From assembly GCF_932294415.1 (NCBI RefSeq), contig NC_065537.1:52206802-52270801 (forward strand): 64,000 nt of DNA, given 5' to 3'. The notes under the pieces are model-generated. The model did no database searches. It had not been told where the DNA came from and was given only the letters and a program-made list of their open reading frames with translations. Source of the DNA: Quercus robur (Eukaryota; Streptophyta; Magnoliopsida; Fagales; Fagaceae). Positions 11,680 to 25,200 of this stretch are shown here, one piece after another; the first letter of the stretch is position 1, and each line of letters begins with the position of its first letter. Position numbers and translations under genes: made by a program.

Positions 11680-11811
11680 ATTGAAAGGCAGAGAATATGT
11701 GCCTATGGTTTAGCAATGAAAGAAGCAAACAAATATGCTGATACTTTAGCAAGGGGAGGGACCAAGCTTCAGCACGATTTGTCTTTTGTGGACAATTTGT
11801 ATGGTAATTGA
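11680..11811 (+). pseudogene. LINE RNase H C-terminal remnant
   Basis: The frame reads AMKEANKYADTLARGG and ends at TGA 11809-11811. The (R)EAN(K/C)(Y/C)AD(A)LA word is the conserved end of the RNase H domain in plant L1-type LINE ORF2 proteins. No other LINE sequence can be read nearby, so it is an isolated relic. Confidence 0.6.
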
Positions 11812-12370
11812 CTCTATTTTGTACGTGCTATTTATCTTTCTAGAAAAGAAGAGATAGAACGGCTGAAACGTAGTCATTCCTCATTCGACTACAGCGTATA
11901 ACTCATTAAAAAAACAAAAAAAAAAAAAAACTGACACGTGGTATAACAAAGAAACAAGCTACTCCCTAACATGTAAAAAGTGATGCTGACTGACACATGG
12001 TCAAACAAAGAAATAAGGGGACCCACTCATTCCCGCACGTAAATTTAGACCGGGTGTGGATTTTGGTGCAATATACAAAAGGGTTGTTTAGTCATTAGTG
12101 ACTATTTCTGTTCAAATGTACAATTATGTGTAAAAAACATTAGCCTCTACAAAATGCTCCCCTAGGCCCTAACTGACATCTCATTTTTTGCTTTTGTTTA
12201 ATACTAGTTAGGATTGCACCGTATCGTATCAACAAAAAAGTAAGGATTGCACGTGCTGTTGTGAGAAAAATTAAGAAATAATTTTTTTTTGAAGTAGTAT
12301 CAAACTATGTATTTAAATTTAGAATTGTTATTTAATATATGGCTATATATTTAGTATGATAATTTCTTAA

Positions 12371-12502
12371 GAGAAGGTATTTTGTATCAAATGATATAAT
12401 GTCATTTATTATTAGTGGGTTAGTTATTTTTGCACATATGTCTTTTATTTATTAGATTTTGATACGGATGACATGGTATCATTTGATACAAAATACTTTT
12501 TC
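12371..12502. mobile_element. Mutator-type MITE with 9-bp target duplication
   Basis: The ends are 26-bp inverted repeats sharing GTATTTTGTATCAAATGATA. A perfect 9-bp target duplication, ATTTCTTAA, flanks the element (12362-12370 and 12503-12511). It is 132 bp long and non-coding. Confidence 0.88.
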
Positions 12503-12511
12503 ATTTCTTAA

Positions 12512-13662
12512 AATCTTTTTTTTTTTTTTTTTGAGAAGGACTTAAAACCTATTTACTGAAGGTAGTATCTACTCAAAAAAAAAAAATCTACTAAGAATAA
12601 TAACAAATGTCATTATCTTCTAACAATTAACAACTAAGTTTTGATAAAACATTGTCACAATATTTAAATTTTCGCAATAAATAATGACATATGCTACAAT
12701 TGAAACTCTTCATCAAACTAAATACCTAGAACCATTTGCAATGAATATATTGTTATTCATACTTCCTTCTTTGTCATTTTATTTTATGAGCATAACTACG
12801 ATACTTAGCTTACTTAATTTTTAATGAATACCTTTTTAAGAAAGAAAACAAATAAAAAAGAACAAAATAACAAAAGACATATGTCACTGAAGTTTCTATT
12901 AGATAAAATTATAAATATAGAAAATTTAAACCACTAATAAATTAGTGTTCTCTAGGCAACAAATAGAATACCATACATCACCATTTTTACTTTCTAAGTA
13001 TGACTAACACATAAAATTCAAAATACACAAGGAAAATTTTTGGGACATTAAAATTAAATGAGGCATTTTAGTTATTGCACAATGAAATATTCTAGGAATT
13101 TTAAGATTTTGTTAGGGTTTAACTAAGAGAGTAACAATAGGGACTATATACTTGTCTACAAAATAAAAAAGGAGGAAATTATTCAACTTTAAAATTGGAG
13201 GGGATGAAACTACTCCAAACATAAAGGGGGAAAGTACTTTTTTCCATAATTCTTTTTGGTTGGTAAAACTATGTATTTTTTACTTTAAACAATGTGTTAA
13301 AAAAAATGTCAGCCCAAGAAAACTGTCCGTAAAATTATGAATTTTGGCTTAACAAATTGGCTAAAAAAAAAATCAATAACACAATAAATGTCATGATATT
13401 TTCTCAATACATTTATTTTAGCTATAGTGGGTCTTGATATGATATTTTATAATTTTATTTTAGAGTAATGCTACATCCACAACATTTTCACAACAAATTC
13501 TAGGTGGTAAATTGTTATTGGTTTTTAATTGGGACAACCACTTTAAACTATGCATTAAAAACAACAACAAACAAAAAACCAACAAAAGAAAATTGTGTAT
13601 GAAACAATGAATTTTTGTTCACCAAATTTGACTAAACCAAAAAAGAAGTCTAAGAACACAAC
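12512..13662. other. Gene-free AT-rich stretch
   Basis: No coding pattern, RNA gene or complete transposon is evident. A part-copy of the GTTATGTCTACAAC-type MITE family can be read at about 13465-13560. The rest is low-complexity AT-rich sequence. Confidence 0.6.
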
Positions 13663-14639
13663 TGATAGGCCAAGAATGTATTGATCCCTTGTGATGAGTT
13701 AACCAATTAATTAGCCAAGTTAATTAATTAATTCAATTAGCATGCAATACGCGTGGTAGCACAAACAAATCACCAACTAAGTTAAAATGCAGCGGAAAAT
13801 AAATTGACACGATGATTTGTTTACGAATGGGGAAAACATATATGGCAAAAACCCCACTAGGTGATTTTAAGGTCACCATTCCCGAGAATTCACTATTATC
13901 ACAACAAGCAGTTACAAGTAAAGGAATCTCAATACCTTATACCAACCTACAGTTGAACTCTTACCCTAATACCCAATTGGACTTGTTCTGTAGTGACAAT
14001 CTCTTCTTTCAATGCACGGCTTCTAGTACGTGACTAATCAATTCAATGCGCAGATTCCAGTACGCGGCTTACTCACCAACTTGAGAAGGATGTTGACTGC
14101 AAAGTTCTTCAGTTCATCAATACGATGAAGATCACGAAACTCCTTGGTTACAAAACCCTACGGTGTACAAAGACAGCAGTTTCTTGAATAGAAAGATGAA
14201 CTAGGGCATATGTCTTTGGTTCACAATATGCTTGTTAAAAACTTTTGCATTAAGTTGCATCAGTTATGACGGCCTTTAAAACAATCCTTATATATGTTTA
14301 GGGTTGTGAAAAAAGAAAGCTCAAACATCTATACATGGATTGGAGTGAAATCAGATTTGAAAAACTGATTTTCTTAAATCTTGACAGATAACCTAGCTAT
14401 CGAGAAGCTGTCGAGCATCGAGCTTAAACAGCCTTTTAAACCTCGATAAATACTAGCTGTCAAGCTTTAAAATCCATCACTTTTTCACTTGATTCTTGGA
14501 CAGACTTGGATAATTTTAACACTTGAACTTGAAACCTTGTTCCTTGAAGTATTAAACACATCCTAGATCTACCCAGTTACAAGTAAAGTGCATTTTGTCA
14601 AAGGATTAGTCAATTCTATATTGATATATGTTCCTAACA
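13663..14639 (-). mobile_element. Probable solo LTR or LTR fragment, minus strand
   Basis: Read on the minus strand it begins TGTTAGGAACATATATC at 14639 and ends GGCCTATCA at 13663, giving TG...CA ends. A TATATAAGG-type box lies around 14290. Flanks (ACAAC and TGATT) are not a target duplication, so the ends may be wrong or the flanks rearranged. A 73-codon ORF on the + strand at 13812 is not a gene. Confidence 0.45.
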
Positions 14640-14894
14640 TGATTCACATATGTCTTAAAAACAACAAATTATCACAATGTTTTCACAATACCATTATTTT
14701 CAGATGTGGTAAGTTTCATAAGAAATTCTAGTTGGCAAGTTGTTACTGATTTTAAAATGGACCCATGACTAACATCACTTTTTTATCCATCAATAGTAGC
14801 TTACCTATGATTTGTTGTGAAATTAATGTGTAAATGTTGTGGACTTAGCATTTTTTATATTTGATCTATAAAATACTGAGATCTTAACAATTGG

Positions 14895-15390
14895 GAAAAT
14901 ATTGTGATAACAATAAGTGTTACAACATTTTCGCAAAACATTTATTTTCAGTTGTGGTTGGTCATAGTCTCATATTTTTATTTCGACTTATAAGAAGTTG
15001 ACACCTCAATAATTGTAAAAATATTATGAAATTTGTTGTGTCAGTATAACAATATATATGCAAGCTCACATAAATAAATAAATATATATTTTTTAAAAGA
15101 GCACAAATCGATGACTGGAAAAAATAATAATAATAATGAACAGTACATATTAAACAAACCAAAAAATACTGTAGCTTTTACACATTCACCCAACAAATGT
15201 TACAATATTTTCACAAAACATTTATTTTCAATTGTTGTTGGTCACAGTTTCATATTTTTTATTTTATTTCGATCTATAAGAAATTAACACCTCAATAATT
15301 ATGAAAATATTGTAAAATTTATTGTGTCAGTATAACAATATATATGCCAACTCATATAAATATTTAAAGGAAAAAAAAGTATAAATGGAA
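14895..15390. repeat. Two-copy direct repeat, about 285 bp apart
   Basis: 14910-15070 and 15195-15360 share runs such as aaaacatttattttca and gtgtcagtataacaatatat. Non-coding; a local duplication. Confidence 0.7.
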
Positions 15391-15689
15391 CAGATGACTA
15401 AAAATTATATATAAAAATAAAAGGAGAAAAAAAAAATAAAGCACTGTAGCTACAGTGCCAATTGAACAAACCAAAGTGGCATTGTTTGTGCATTGGCACT
15501 TTTTATAGATAGACAATGGTGAAAAAACTTGTGAACAAAATTTGTGTGTAGTATAAACATGAAAGCATGTTATATATGACCTAGCAAGTATTTAGAGCCC
15601 TTAACACAAAGTTTTACAACTAAGTTAATTTTATCATTAAACTAATCCATAGTCGAAGTGTAAGTGACTTAGAAAATTTCCAAACTACA

Positions 15690-16258
15690 CTACACAAGCA
15701 TAATATAATAAGCTAAAGGAAATAGAGAGAAAAAAACAAGTAAACCACACATAACACCACAAGTGTTATGGAAGCGGAAAACCTGAGCCCTGAGTGTAAA
15801 AGCTTCTCCCCCGACCACCCATCAGAAATCTCCACTAGTCAAGATAGTTGCAGTACATAAGGACACAATGAACCCTCTAAGCCCAAACTCCTACATGTAC
15901 TTGAGCCTTCCAAGCTCCAGCTACCAACCAACTTCTTCGAGTCCTTTTTCTTCCTAGCTTACCAAAGACCCTCCATTGAAGCTCCAATGGAATCACCACC
16001 AATGAAGATTGGATTTAGGATGTGGTTTCTTACATTTCCTTAGCTATTCACTCACTCACAATTAAGTGTTTGTGGATGAGGATTGTGTTTATAGAATCTC
16101 TATCAATGGAATGAAAGAGATGGATAAGGGAGATGGAAACTTGGTTTTTCTCTAAGGAAAAAGTTCTCTCTTTCCATACAAAGGAATGGCTTCACTCTCT
16201 TGGCACCCTTAGGGTTTTTAGAGTTTGTTCAATACTTATCTAAAGCCTCTTGCCATAC
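15690..16258 (-). mobile_element. Possible retrotransposon-derived fragment
   Basis: The stretch is more balanced in base composition than its neighbours. It has purine-rich and pyrimidine-rich blocks but no ORF. It ends where the Gypsy-like LTR begins and has the look of an LTR fragment. No ends or target duplication were found. Confidence 0.3.
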
Positions 16259-18110
16259 TGTAGATACCGCATTTTGTACCCCTTACGACTCGAGTTTCCG
16301 TTTTTTAATGATGTTAGAATTTTAAAGCCTAAGGTTGGTTTAGAGCCCGATCAAATTAAAATTGACTTAAGGAAAGTATTTGTGAAAAATATTACTTATT
16401 TTTGGAAGAATAAATCTATTTTTGGAAAAGAAATGCCACTGAACCCTAGGGCATGCGTACGCATCCATGCATATGCACACACATGCTCAAGCTCTACATG
16501 CGTATGCTTCATGCATGTGTACACGAACACGGGCATACATGCACATGCTAGGGTTCCAAAAACCAATATGGAAAAGTTTTCTGTATTAAAACTTGACTTG
16601 GAACAAATCTCACATGGTCTAGGACCACCCCCAAACCCCTATTTTTGACTATATAAAGCCTAAAATGGTTGCTTTTTAGAGGAGGACGAATTCTGGTGGT
16701 ACATATAAGATTCACTAGAAAATAGTGAATCAAAGAGGAAGTTTTTCATAAAACATCCTCAAGTCAAATTTTGTTTGATTGGGACCTATTCTAGTCTTGA
16801 TCTTTAAGTTCTAAGTTTACTAACTCATTTTTGAATTGGTTGTGACTAGATTGACCGAGGAGAATGGTCAAAATCAAGCTCTAAAAGAGTTCTAGCGTTG
16901 AGATAAATTTTCTAACTTTAGCTCTTCACTTTTCTTTGATTTTTCTTTATTTATATATGTTTTTATATGCTCTAATATGTTTTTTAGTTTAGGTTTATTT
17001 CATGTTTATATTTGAAGCATGTTAGGTTATTAGATTTCTTGCTTTCTGAGTTTCTGTTCTACAGTTTTTGGATTAAGGTTCTTGTAGTATGCATACGCAT
17101 ACAGTTGGGCTGTGCACGCATGACCTATGTATGCGCAGGCATACTCAAACCCAAAAACCCTAGTTCTATTTTCCTTTTGTTTTTCTTTTGTCATGTTCAC
17201 ATGTTTAACCACTGTTTAACATTTTTTGTCTGTCTTTGAGTCTCTACTTCTTTGTTTTATTTTTGTTTGTTTTATCTCTTTTATGCTTATAGGTTTTTAG
17301 ATTGTTTGAATACCATGAACATGCATAAATATGAACATGCATTGATGCATAGATGCCGTGTTGCAATGAGGTAAGTGAGATAAATTATGCATTTACATGA
17401 ACATGCATTGTTTGGATATAACCTTGGTTTGATTAAGGAACATGAATATGCTTAGTTTGAATGCTATGCCTTTGATGTGAAGATGCCTTTACATGTTTGT
17501 TTGATTATCTTTCATGATGTTTTTGCCCTTGGGTTATGTATGTTATGATGCCATGATAGGTGAATGCTATGTTTTGAGATGATTATGCCATATGTTTAGA
17601 TGCATGCTAGAGTGTGTGTGAGTTAGAATAATAATATTGAACTTACCTTTAATGAGATTAAGATTTGGAATACAATGAGTGGAAGTCAACCCATGAGTCG
17701 AGTGGGGTTGGGTGCCTAACACCTTCCCATCCCCATACATAAACTCCGGACACGTGCTCTAGTAAAAGATCAATCCTTTCACGAAGGGCGCTACACTTAT
17801 GGTTCCAAAACCTAATCTAGGTGGCGACTCCATTATTTTTCTACGCCATGGTCCACCCTAGGCCAAGGCGTACTTCCCATAGATCCATCACGGGCGCTTG
17901 CTCCCACACACGCCTCACAACTATATGTGTGTGTCCTGGCAGAATGGTAGTGGTAGGTGCAATTATAGAGTACAGAGATCGTGCAACTCGCAACCTGTTC
18001 ACCTCTTAAGGTCACGAGATGGTCGCGAGGTGCACAATTGTACTCTTAAACAAACACCTGCCACATGGACTTCGCAGGCAGCTTAGGTCGTGAGATGGTC
18101 GCCTCCAACC
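16259..18110 (+). mobile_element. Gypsy-type solo LTR or LTR fragment
   Basis: The left end TGTAGATACCGCATTTTGTA resembles the start of the solo LTR at 3564. The 3' portion has the words gggttgggtgcctaacacc, aaactccggacacgtgctc and ggtggcgactcc, which recur in plant Gypsy LTR 3' ends. The right edge is not fixed; I found no second copy of the CATAC that precedes it. A 132-codon ORF at 16250 inside the LTR is not a gene. The region is rich in gcatacgc/gcatgcg words. Confidence 0.6.
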
Positions 18111-19202
18111 CGTGAGATTTCTAATTGATGTAGTTTTTAGTCTTCAAGGAGAGGCTCAAGTACACTATCCCAACTTACATGAAAACCCAGAAAACAATAT
18201 ATCACCGATAAAGTGCATTACAAATAAACTTTTGTCACTGAATAAAGCCAGCACGTAACATGACTTCTCAAAAAAAAAAGTCACAATAATTTGATAATTT
18301 TACAATATTTTTAAATTAGTTTATCATCTCCCACATAGGCCTACCATAATTTACAATTATTTTAATAACCACGTATGAGCTGATAGATTAGGGGAACTTG
18401 TGAATTTTTGTTGTGTCCTTGAAGGCTTTCACAGCGTTGATATTTATCTTGTCCCACTTTTTCACAATTCTCTTACTATATTTTAATTAGTAGGTCCCAT
18501 ATTTTACAAAAAATAATAAATAAATAAAACTACATTAGCTTACTATTATTTATTTTTTGTCATTAACATCTATTAATATTTTTTTTATTAATTTTGCTTT
18601 TGATCTTGCCCCTAAACTAAAATCCTAGTTCAATCACAAATTCCTCTTGTACGAGAGTCATTTAGTAACTATGTATATGAGTCAATTGCAAAAAGGGGTT
18701 TGCTCTTATTATATACTTGAACAATTATTCCTACTCAAAAATTTAATCATGAATATTATAGTTTAGTCCATGTTTATGTCATTAATAATCCCATAGAATC
18801 TTTAAGGGTTTTAAAAAAAAACAAAAAAAAACCATATAAGTCCTGAATAAAAAATGTAGTAGCTGATTCTCAAAAAAAAAAAAAAAATGTAGTAGCTAGT
18901 ATATTAATTGGCTATTTGCACGTGTGCACTTGGCGGAGTCTACCAGAACAGCTATCAACAACTACACTAGATAAATACCTAAAAGTCTATGTTTTATGTT
19001 CTCCCTGCATTGAGTCAAACATGACATGATTATTAATATTTATTAGCAGCCTATAGTGACCAGTTGACTAAGAGTTTCAACCTTTTTATTTCATTTCTAA
19101 TTTTCTATACATTAATATCCTCATTTGTCAATATCCTTCTATCCTAGAACTTTATTGCACAAATGGTATACCACTCATTCACCTAGCTCTTGAGCCTGAG
19201 AG
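18111..19202. other. Upstream region of the GABA transporter gene
   Basis: AT-rich sequence of about 1.1 kb precedes the transporter ATG. I see no other gene and no convincing TATA-box. Repeat-derived DNA reaches to within about 1.1 kb of the start codon, so the native promoter is short unless control lies further upstream. Confidence 0.5.
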
Positions 19203-22200
19203 ATGGCAGCTGTGGTTCCTGACTCCTCCCCTGATTCCATATTTGGCAAGGAAAATGGTATTCACCCTCCCAAACAGCTCGATGCTGGAGCTTTGTTTGT
19301 CCTCAAATCCAAAGGTTTGTAAGTTCTTTTCTTTTCCCCCAGTTCACAACAGATCTTTCAAATGCTTTCATTAGCACTTCATGACCACTCTAGGAGAACT
19401 TTGACCTGTTGATATAGAGCTTCACATGCTGCAACAGTACATGACAAATTTTCCCTTTTTTTATTCTGTACTTTCTAGCTTCATGTAGTATATTCTAAAT
19501 ATGAGTAATGATGATTGGTCCTAAACTATGTAATATTATTATTCTAAGGTTTGGTGTAAATTTTGTGGTATCATTAGGATCATGGTTGCACTGCGGATAC
19601 CATTTAACCACATCAATCGTAGCACCGGTGCTTCTGAGTCTTCCCTTTGCTCTAAGCTTGCTAGGCTGGGTTGGAGGAGTTGTATGCTTAATCCTTGCAG
19701 GTTTAGTAACTTTCTATTCCTACAATCTTCTATCTGCGGTTTTGGAACACCATGCACAACTTGGTCAGCGCCAGCTTCGGTATAGGGATGTGGCTAGTGA
19801 TGTTTTAGGTGGGTATATAATTATATATATGATTATATTTTCTACACTGCTCATAATATATATACCATTTCCTTCTTTATACCGACTTTTTCTTCCATGT
19901 TCAAGATATTAGAGAAACAATTAAAAACCTTTTTAAGATTTCAAGTGAAGTTTGATTTGGAAAAAGAACCAATACTTAATGATTTTTCTTTTCCTGCTGG
20001 GTTTATAATGAAAATAAATTGTTAGTTTTATGCATTTCCTCTCTTTTTTTTTTATATATATTTTCTTCTGTGTAATTGAGGCTTTGGTACCTGATGCTAA
20101 ATTGTCCAAGATATATATGTTGGCATTGGCAGGACCTAGATGGGGCAAATATGTTGTTGGGCCACTTCAATTTGGGATATGCTATGGCGCAGTTGTGGCT
20201 GGCAGCCTTCTGGGAGGGCAGAGCCTTAAGGTCAGTTGTGTCAGTTTACCACGTTTATTATTATGATACTCTTACATTCATTTTATTTTTTTAATATTCA
20301 TTTTCATGTTTTAAAATGTTTAAACATATCGGTATTAATTGTGAATATTGATGTAAAATAGTGAATATAAATGGTAAAATAATATTTTTCCTTATCAATT
20401 TGGGATATGTGATTAAATTCATTATATAGTTTATTATTGGGATACTTAATTGATTCTCTACTTAAATTTACTAGTAAACATCTCTAATTAATTCTCTCTC
20501 TCTCTCTTTCTCTCTCCTTTTTTTTGGTTGATAATTTGATAGTTAGGGGTAGAAAAATTTGAATATTAAATGTCTCTGTTGAAAACATCTGAAGGTGCTA
20601 GTTGGGTTACAAAACTCTTAACTTTAACCATAATTATTCAATTTTCTATATCCCATTATGAATTTAATTATTGAAATCTAGTATTATTTAAGAATTGAAA
20701 GGCAACATCACTTCTAAAGTATGGAATAATGACTTAAGATTCATATAGGAGATATAGGGGGTGTTTGGTACATATTTTCAAACAATTTTCAGTTTTTAAG
20801 TGCATGTACCAAACACTTCCTAGTGTTCAAATTCCCTTTTTCCATTCTTGTAAGGATTGAATTATATATATTTTTTTTTAAACAATATGCGAAATTGTCA
20901 AGAACAACTCCATTTCCAGAGTATGCACATCCAAATTTGTCCTTAGCGTTTGAAACAGCAAAGTATTTAAGATACCTCTCCGTATAGGAGCTTGCTTCAG
21001 GATAATAAATTTAACACTCAAGAATAAAAATATCAAATAATTTCTAATAAATTTCTCCACATTTAAATAGAATACACGAATAATTTATCCATAAAAAAAT
21101 AAAATAAAATAAAATAAGAGTTTAATGCAGATTGGTTGAAGGAGAAGAAAATATTTTGTGTTTTTCTTTTTGTAGTGGAATTAGGATTTATTTTCTTTTT
21201 CAAGTTCAATTAAAATCATTTTCTTAGTAATGCAGCATGGTAATAGGCATGTAGAAGCAGAATATGTAACATACAATACTACAACTCTTCCATAAAACCT
21301 AAATTCTACGAAAATACTAGACTAATAGGAAAAATAATAGAGAAAACTTGTCTAACAAACATTTATTTTCTTCACACCTATAAGCTGAAAAGCATGAATG
21401 CAAGATAAAGAAAAGTCAAGATTCCATCTCCGCTTTGCTCATGCTTTATACTTATTTTCTTCACACCTTTCTTTTAGTCAAACATGCAAACACACCCATA
21501 CTAACACATGTATGACTTTTTACTGGAAATGAAATTTTTTTATTAAAAGTATTGTAGATAAAGGTAAAAATTAGCTAAAATAGTACAATAAGACCCATAA
21601 ATAACACAAAAAATACAGTGAAACTCATGAATAGTAGCAAAAATAAACCGAATGATAAAATAAATTGACAAAAATAATCTTTGCCCAATAACCACATAAA
21701 ATGTTTTTTCAAGGCAATCACCGCCCAATTGAGTCGGTCATTACCATTTTGTTATCAAGGGAATTTGTTTTGGATCTAAAAAATTTGTGGTTATAAATAG
21801 CATTAAGGCCCTTTTGGTAGAGTTGTTAAATAACTCTTTTTTAGTTTTTAAATAACATTACACACATTTCTACATACTTTTTCACTCATACGTGTTTCAA
21901 AAAACTACAAATAACATTACTCAAACTTCTCTGCCAAATAAGCCTAGTCACAAACAACTTTTTTTTAGACTAGTTTAGTTATATATGGGTAGAAAACATT
22001 ATGTTTTACTGAACTACTTTTAAAAGATCACCTCTTTATCCTTCTTGATTTATATTTGCTAAGTCATCCACTGCAGATTATGATTCTTATAGACTTTCAT
22101 CTATCTAAATACTTAGTAGCATGGTGATTCATTTATACAAAACTTCTACTCCAAGCACACACAATGGAGCCATAGGCAATGAAGTGAAATCCAAACCATG

Positions 22201-25200
22201 AAATAATTTTTTCTAATAATTCAGCAGATATTGTGTAAAAGGAAAAACATAACACAACTGCAACACATAAGAGGAACAGAGGATCAAAAGGCTTGAACCT
22301 CTACAACACAAACAGACTATATCAAACTACAGAAATTACATGGATATGATCTAGTAGGTAATTATACTGAGACTGACAAATTAAGCAAATAATAACAAAT
22401 TCATTAAATTTCCGCAGTTTTATTCCTTCAACATAACTTTCATGCCATTTTTGGAAAATATTAGAGGTTTGCGATGATGAAAATTCCAAGGCACGGTGCC
22501 TTGCTTAATTTTATAAATCCGAGTCCAAGAACTCTTCACCCCATATTCTTTCATCAACCACACATCATTACACTTCAAGAAAGAATTCACCATAAAACAG
22601 AGATATCCTCCTAAAACTGTTGAGTTAGCATAAGCTTTGACACTAGGCCTGTTTGATAGAGGAGTTTGAGTAGTATTATTTGTAGTTTTTTGAAATACAT
22701 GTGAGTGAAAAAATGTGTAAAAATGTGTATAATATTGTTTAAAAACTGAAGATGATTGTTTGAAACACCCTACCAAACAGGCCCTATATTGTTAAATAAA
22801 AGACTAAACAAAGAGCTTTTATTCAAAACTTAACTCTTGGAATTACACACTTCACAAGCACTATTATTGCATCAATATACACACGGCACTGTTGCAATCA
22901 CAAGCACTATTATTGCATCAATGCACACACGGCACTGTTACAATCACACTATTATTGACTTTGCTTCACTTCTCTTTAATTTACTTCACCTATCACTTGA
23001 CTTCTCTTCACCTCACACACTTCACCTTACACGTCTCTCACACCTCTCATGCTTTATGTCGGTTAAGAAAACCGTCTTTGAAGCTTCTAGCTTCATCTTT
23101 TTAAATACTTTATTTACCAAGCTTTTAGTCTATTCTATAAACATGTGGCTGAGATTAACTTATGGAGGATGTTCTAGAGATTGTGTGAGACGTTCTAGGA
23201 GTTTAGATTTTTAACAAAAACCACCAAAGACTTGAAATTTCTCAGTGGCAAGATCAGAAGTAAGAAGAGACTCTGGTCGGGTTGAATATGAAGGCCCACA
23301 TGGAGGAGCAATTAACCAATGTATAGCTCCATTCAAGGATGCCGAACTCGAACATATGGAGCACTCCTTCATTTTCCAACAACGTGATCTAAGACTATAT
23401 ACCTTGACTTCAAAGTCTAATAGCGGCGTTATCTTCTTTAGAAAATTCAACTATCCTCACTACCTTATAATCATCATTATGTGGATCATGGCCAAATGCA
23501 AAATTGGGCCTTCGAGAACCAGAATAATCTCTAGGATCATTATGTGGATTCCAAATTGCAATCTCTAAATCTCAAACGTGAATGCAAACCAAACCGTGAC
23601 AGTAGTCCAAGATATTGGTTTTGTAATTTGGTTGGCATAGTGGCACGGGAATTTGCACAGCCTTGCCAAATCCGTTATTGTTGTCGAGGAAAGGGACCGA
23701 GAAGTAACGATCGGTTGGATAGAAGTCATGTTCCTTGAGGATGAAGGCTTGATCTTTGTTGGCCTCGATGGAGTGCTTAAGGTGCAACTTGACGAAGTCA
23801 GGGTCCTTGATTAAGGAATACCATTGTTTGGAAACGCTGAGGAAGCGTACTAGAGACTTGACGGGTAATCGGGATAGTATTTTGGTGATTAGCTCTAGCT
23901 GAAGATAAGACACCATGGAAGAGATTTGATTTTTTTTTTTTTTTTTTTTTTTCTGGATAGTGAATAGTGTTAGATTACTCAGATTAGTATTGTTATTTCA
24001 AGATTCGGGGAATTTAAACAACAGTTTTCGTTGTTTAAATATTTGGGTTCATGAATTTTTTCTGGTCGTCCAATTTCTCTTTTCACTTTTTTGGGTTCAG
24101 GGATTTTGCTTTTGCAAGCCAAACTGGATTTTTAGATTAGTTTGCCCTCTTGCCTAGAAAAAAAAAAAAAAAAAAGTATTATTAACATATTTTTGGAAAA
24201 AGAAAAATTTTTTAAAAAAAATCACTAAATTCCTATTGCCTCTATTCCTTTGCTTCTTTTTTTCATCAATCACTTCACAATTTCTCTGTTTTAAATTATA
24301 GATATAGTTTTTATTTTTATTTTTACTTAACTTAACTAATTAAAACAAGTAGATAAAAATAAATTATCCCAAACAGATACATTTGTAAAACAAATATCTA
24401 AGACATTTTTTCTATTTAAAGCACAAAAAACAACACATATGATAGAAATAACTTATTTTTTTGTTACATAAAAAATGATAAGGATGTAATCATCGGTAGA
24501 AATCATATATCTGAGTGTAATCATAATAGTTTACTTTTTTTATGAGAAATCAATCATTATCTTATTTAGAGTATTCTATTACACGTTTATTTTTCTTTCT
24601 AATTAAAGTTTTAAAATGAAAAAAGAAAAAAAAAAAAAAAAAAAGATATAACATGCAGCACTGTAGTTGATGGTATATACAATGAAATACTAAGCGTTAG
24701 AAAGAGAATTTCTAATTCACTGGAAAGGGATGACAAGTCAAATCCACTCTTTTAGTTGAATATGATAATTTATAGGGAGTGCGTACTTTTAAGATATGTT
24801 CTAACTTACTAACTTTATTTTTTCATTTAATTGTTGGTAAATTTTGAATCTAAGACCTACCAAATCTCACATGACCAAGTAATCTTCTTTGCTTGGTTGA
24901 TATAGGCTAGAAACTTTACTAATTAAGCTAGTTGATATGCACAAATACTAATCCTTTTATCACCACAAGGTAAAAGAAGATAAGTTATTCATCTCAAAAC
25001 AAATAATAATGAAATGTCTAGAGAAAATTAGATTCTCCATTTGGACTATAATCTAGACAATGAAAAAGATCATAATGAAACTCTGAGAACAGATTTCATA
25101 TACAAAATGCTCTGTTTTTCTTGTCACTAACTCTTAATTTTTCTTTTTGGCAGTTCATTTACTTGCTCCATAACCCAAATGGGACTATGAAGCTTTACCA

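Larger units (their letters stand above)
22424..23916 (-). pseudogene. F-box protein pseudogene (CPR1/F-box-associated type), antisense in transporter intron 3
   Basis: The ORF at 23916-23572 has an F-box ([40 protein letters not shown]) and then [10 protein letters not shown]. An in-frame TGA follows. The reading then continues [25 protein letters not shown], and after a frameshift [22 protein letters not shown] and [10 protein letters not shown]. The F-box-associated domain resumes beyond an insertion at 22630-22424 as [35 protein letters not shown] and [14 protein letters not shown]. Intact relatives act as SCF ubiquitin-ligase adaptors. The break between about 23205 and 22643 holds a MITE and a repeat-bearing stretch. 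Nonsense, frameshift and insertion make it a pseudogene. Antisense transcription could affect splicing of the host transporter, which is speculative. Confidence 0.85.

Noticed and set aside
12200..12265. ACTAGT next to a short repeat (gtaaggattgcac), considered as a Helitron 3' end
   Set aside because: No hairpin at the required distance on either strand.
16250..16648. 132-codon ORF
   Set aside because: It begins just before the LTR start and runs through LTR sequence. It has no protein motif and its His/Ala/Cys runs come from gcatgc words.
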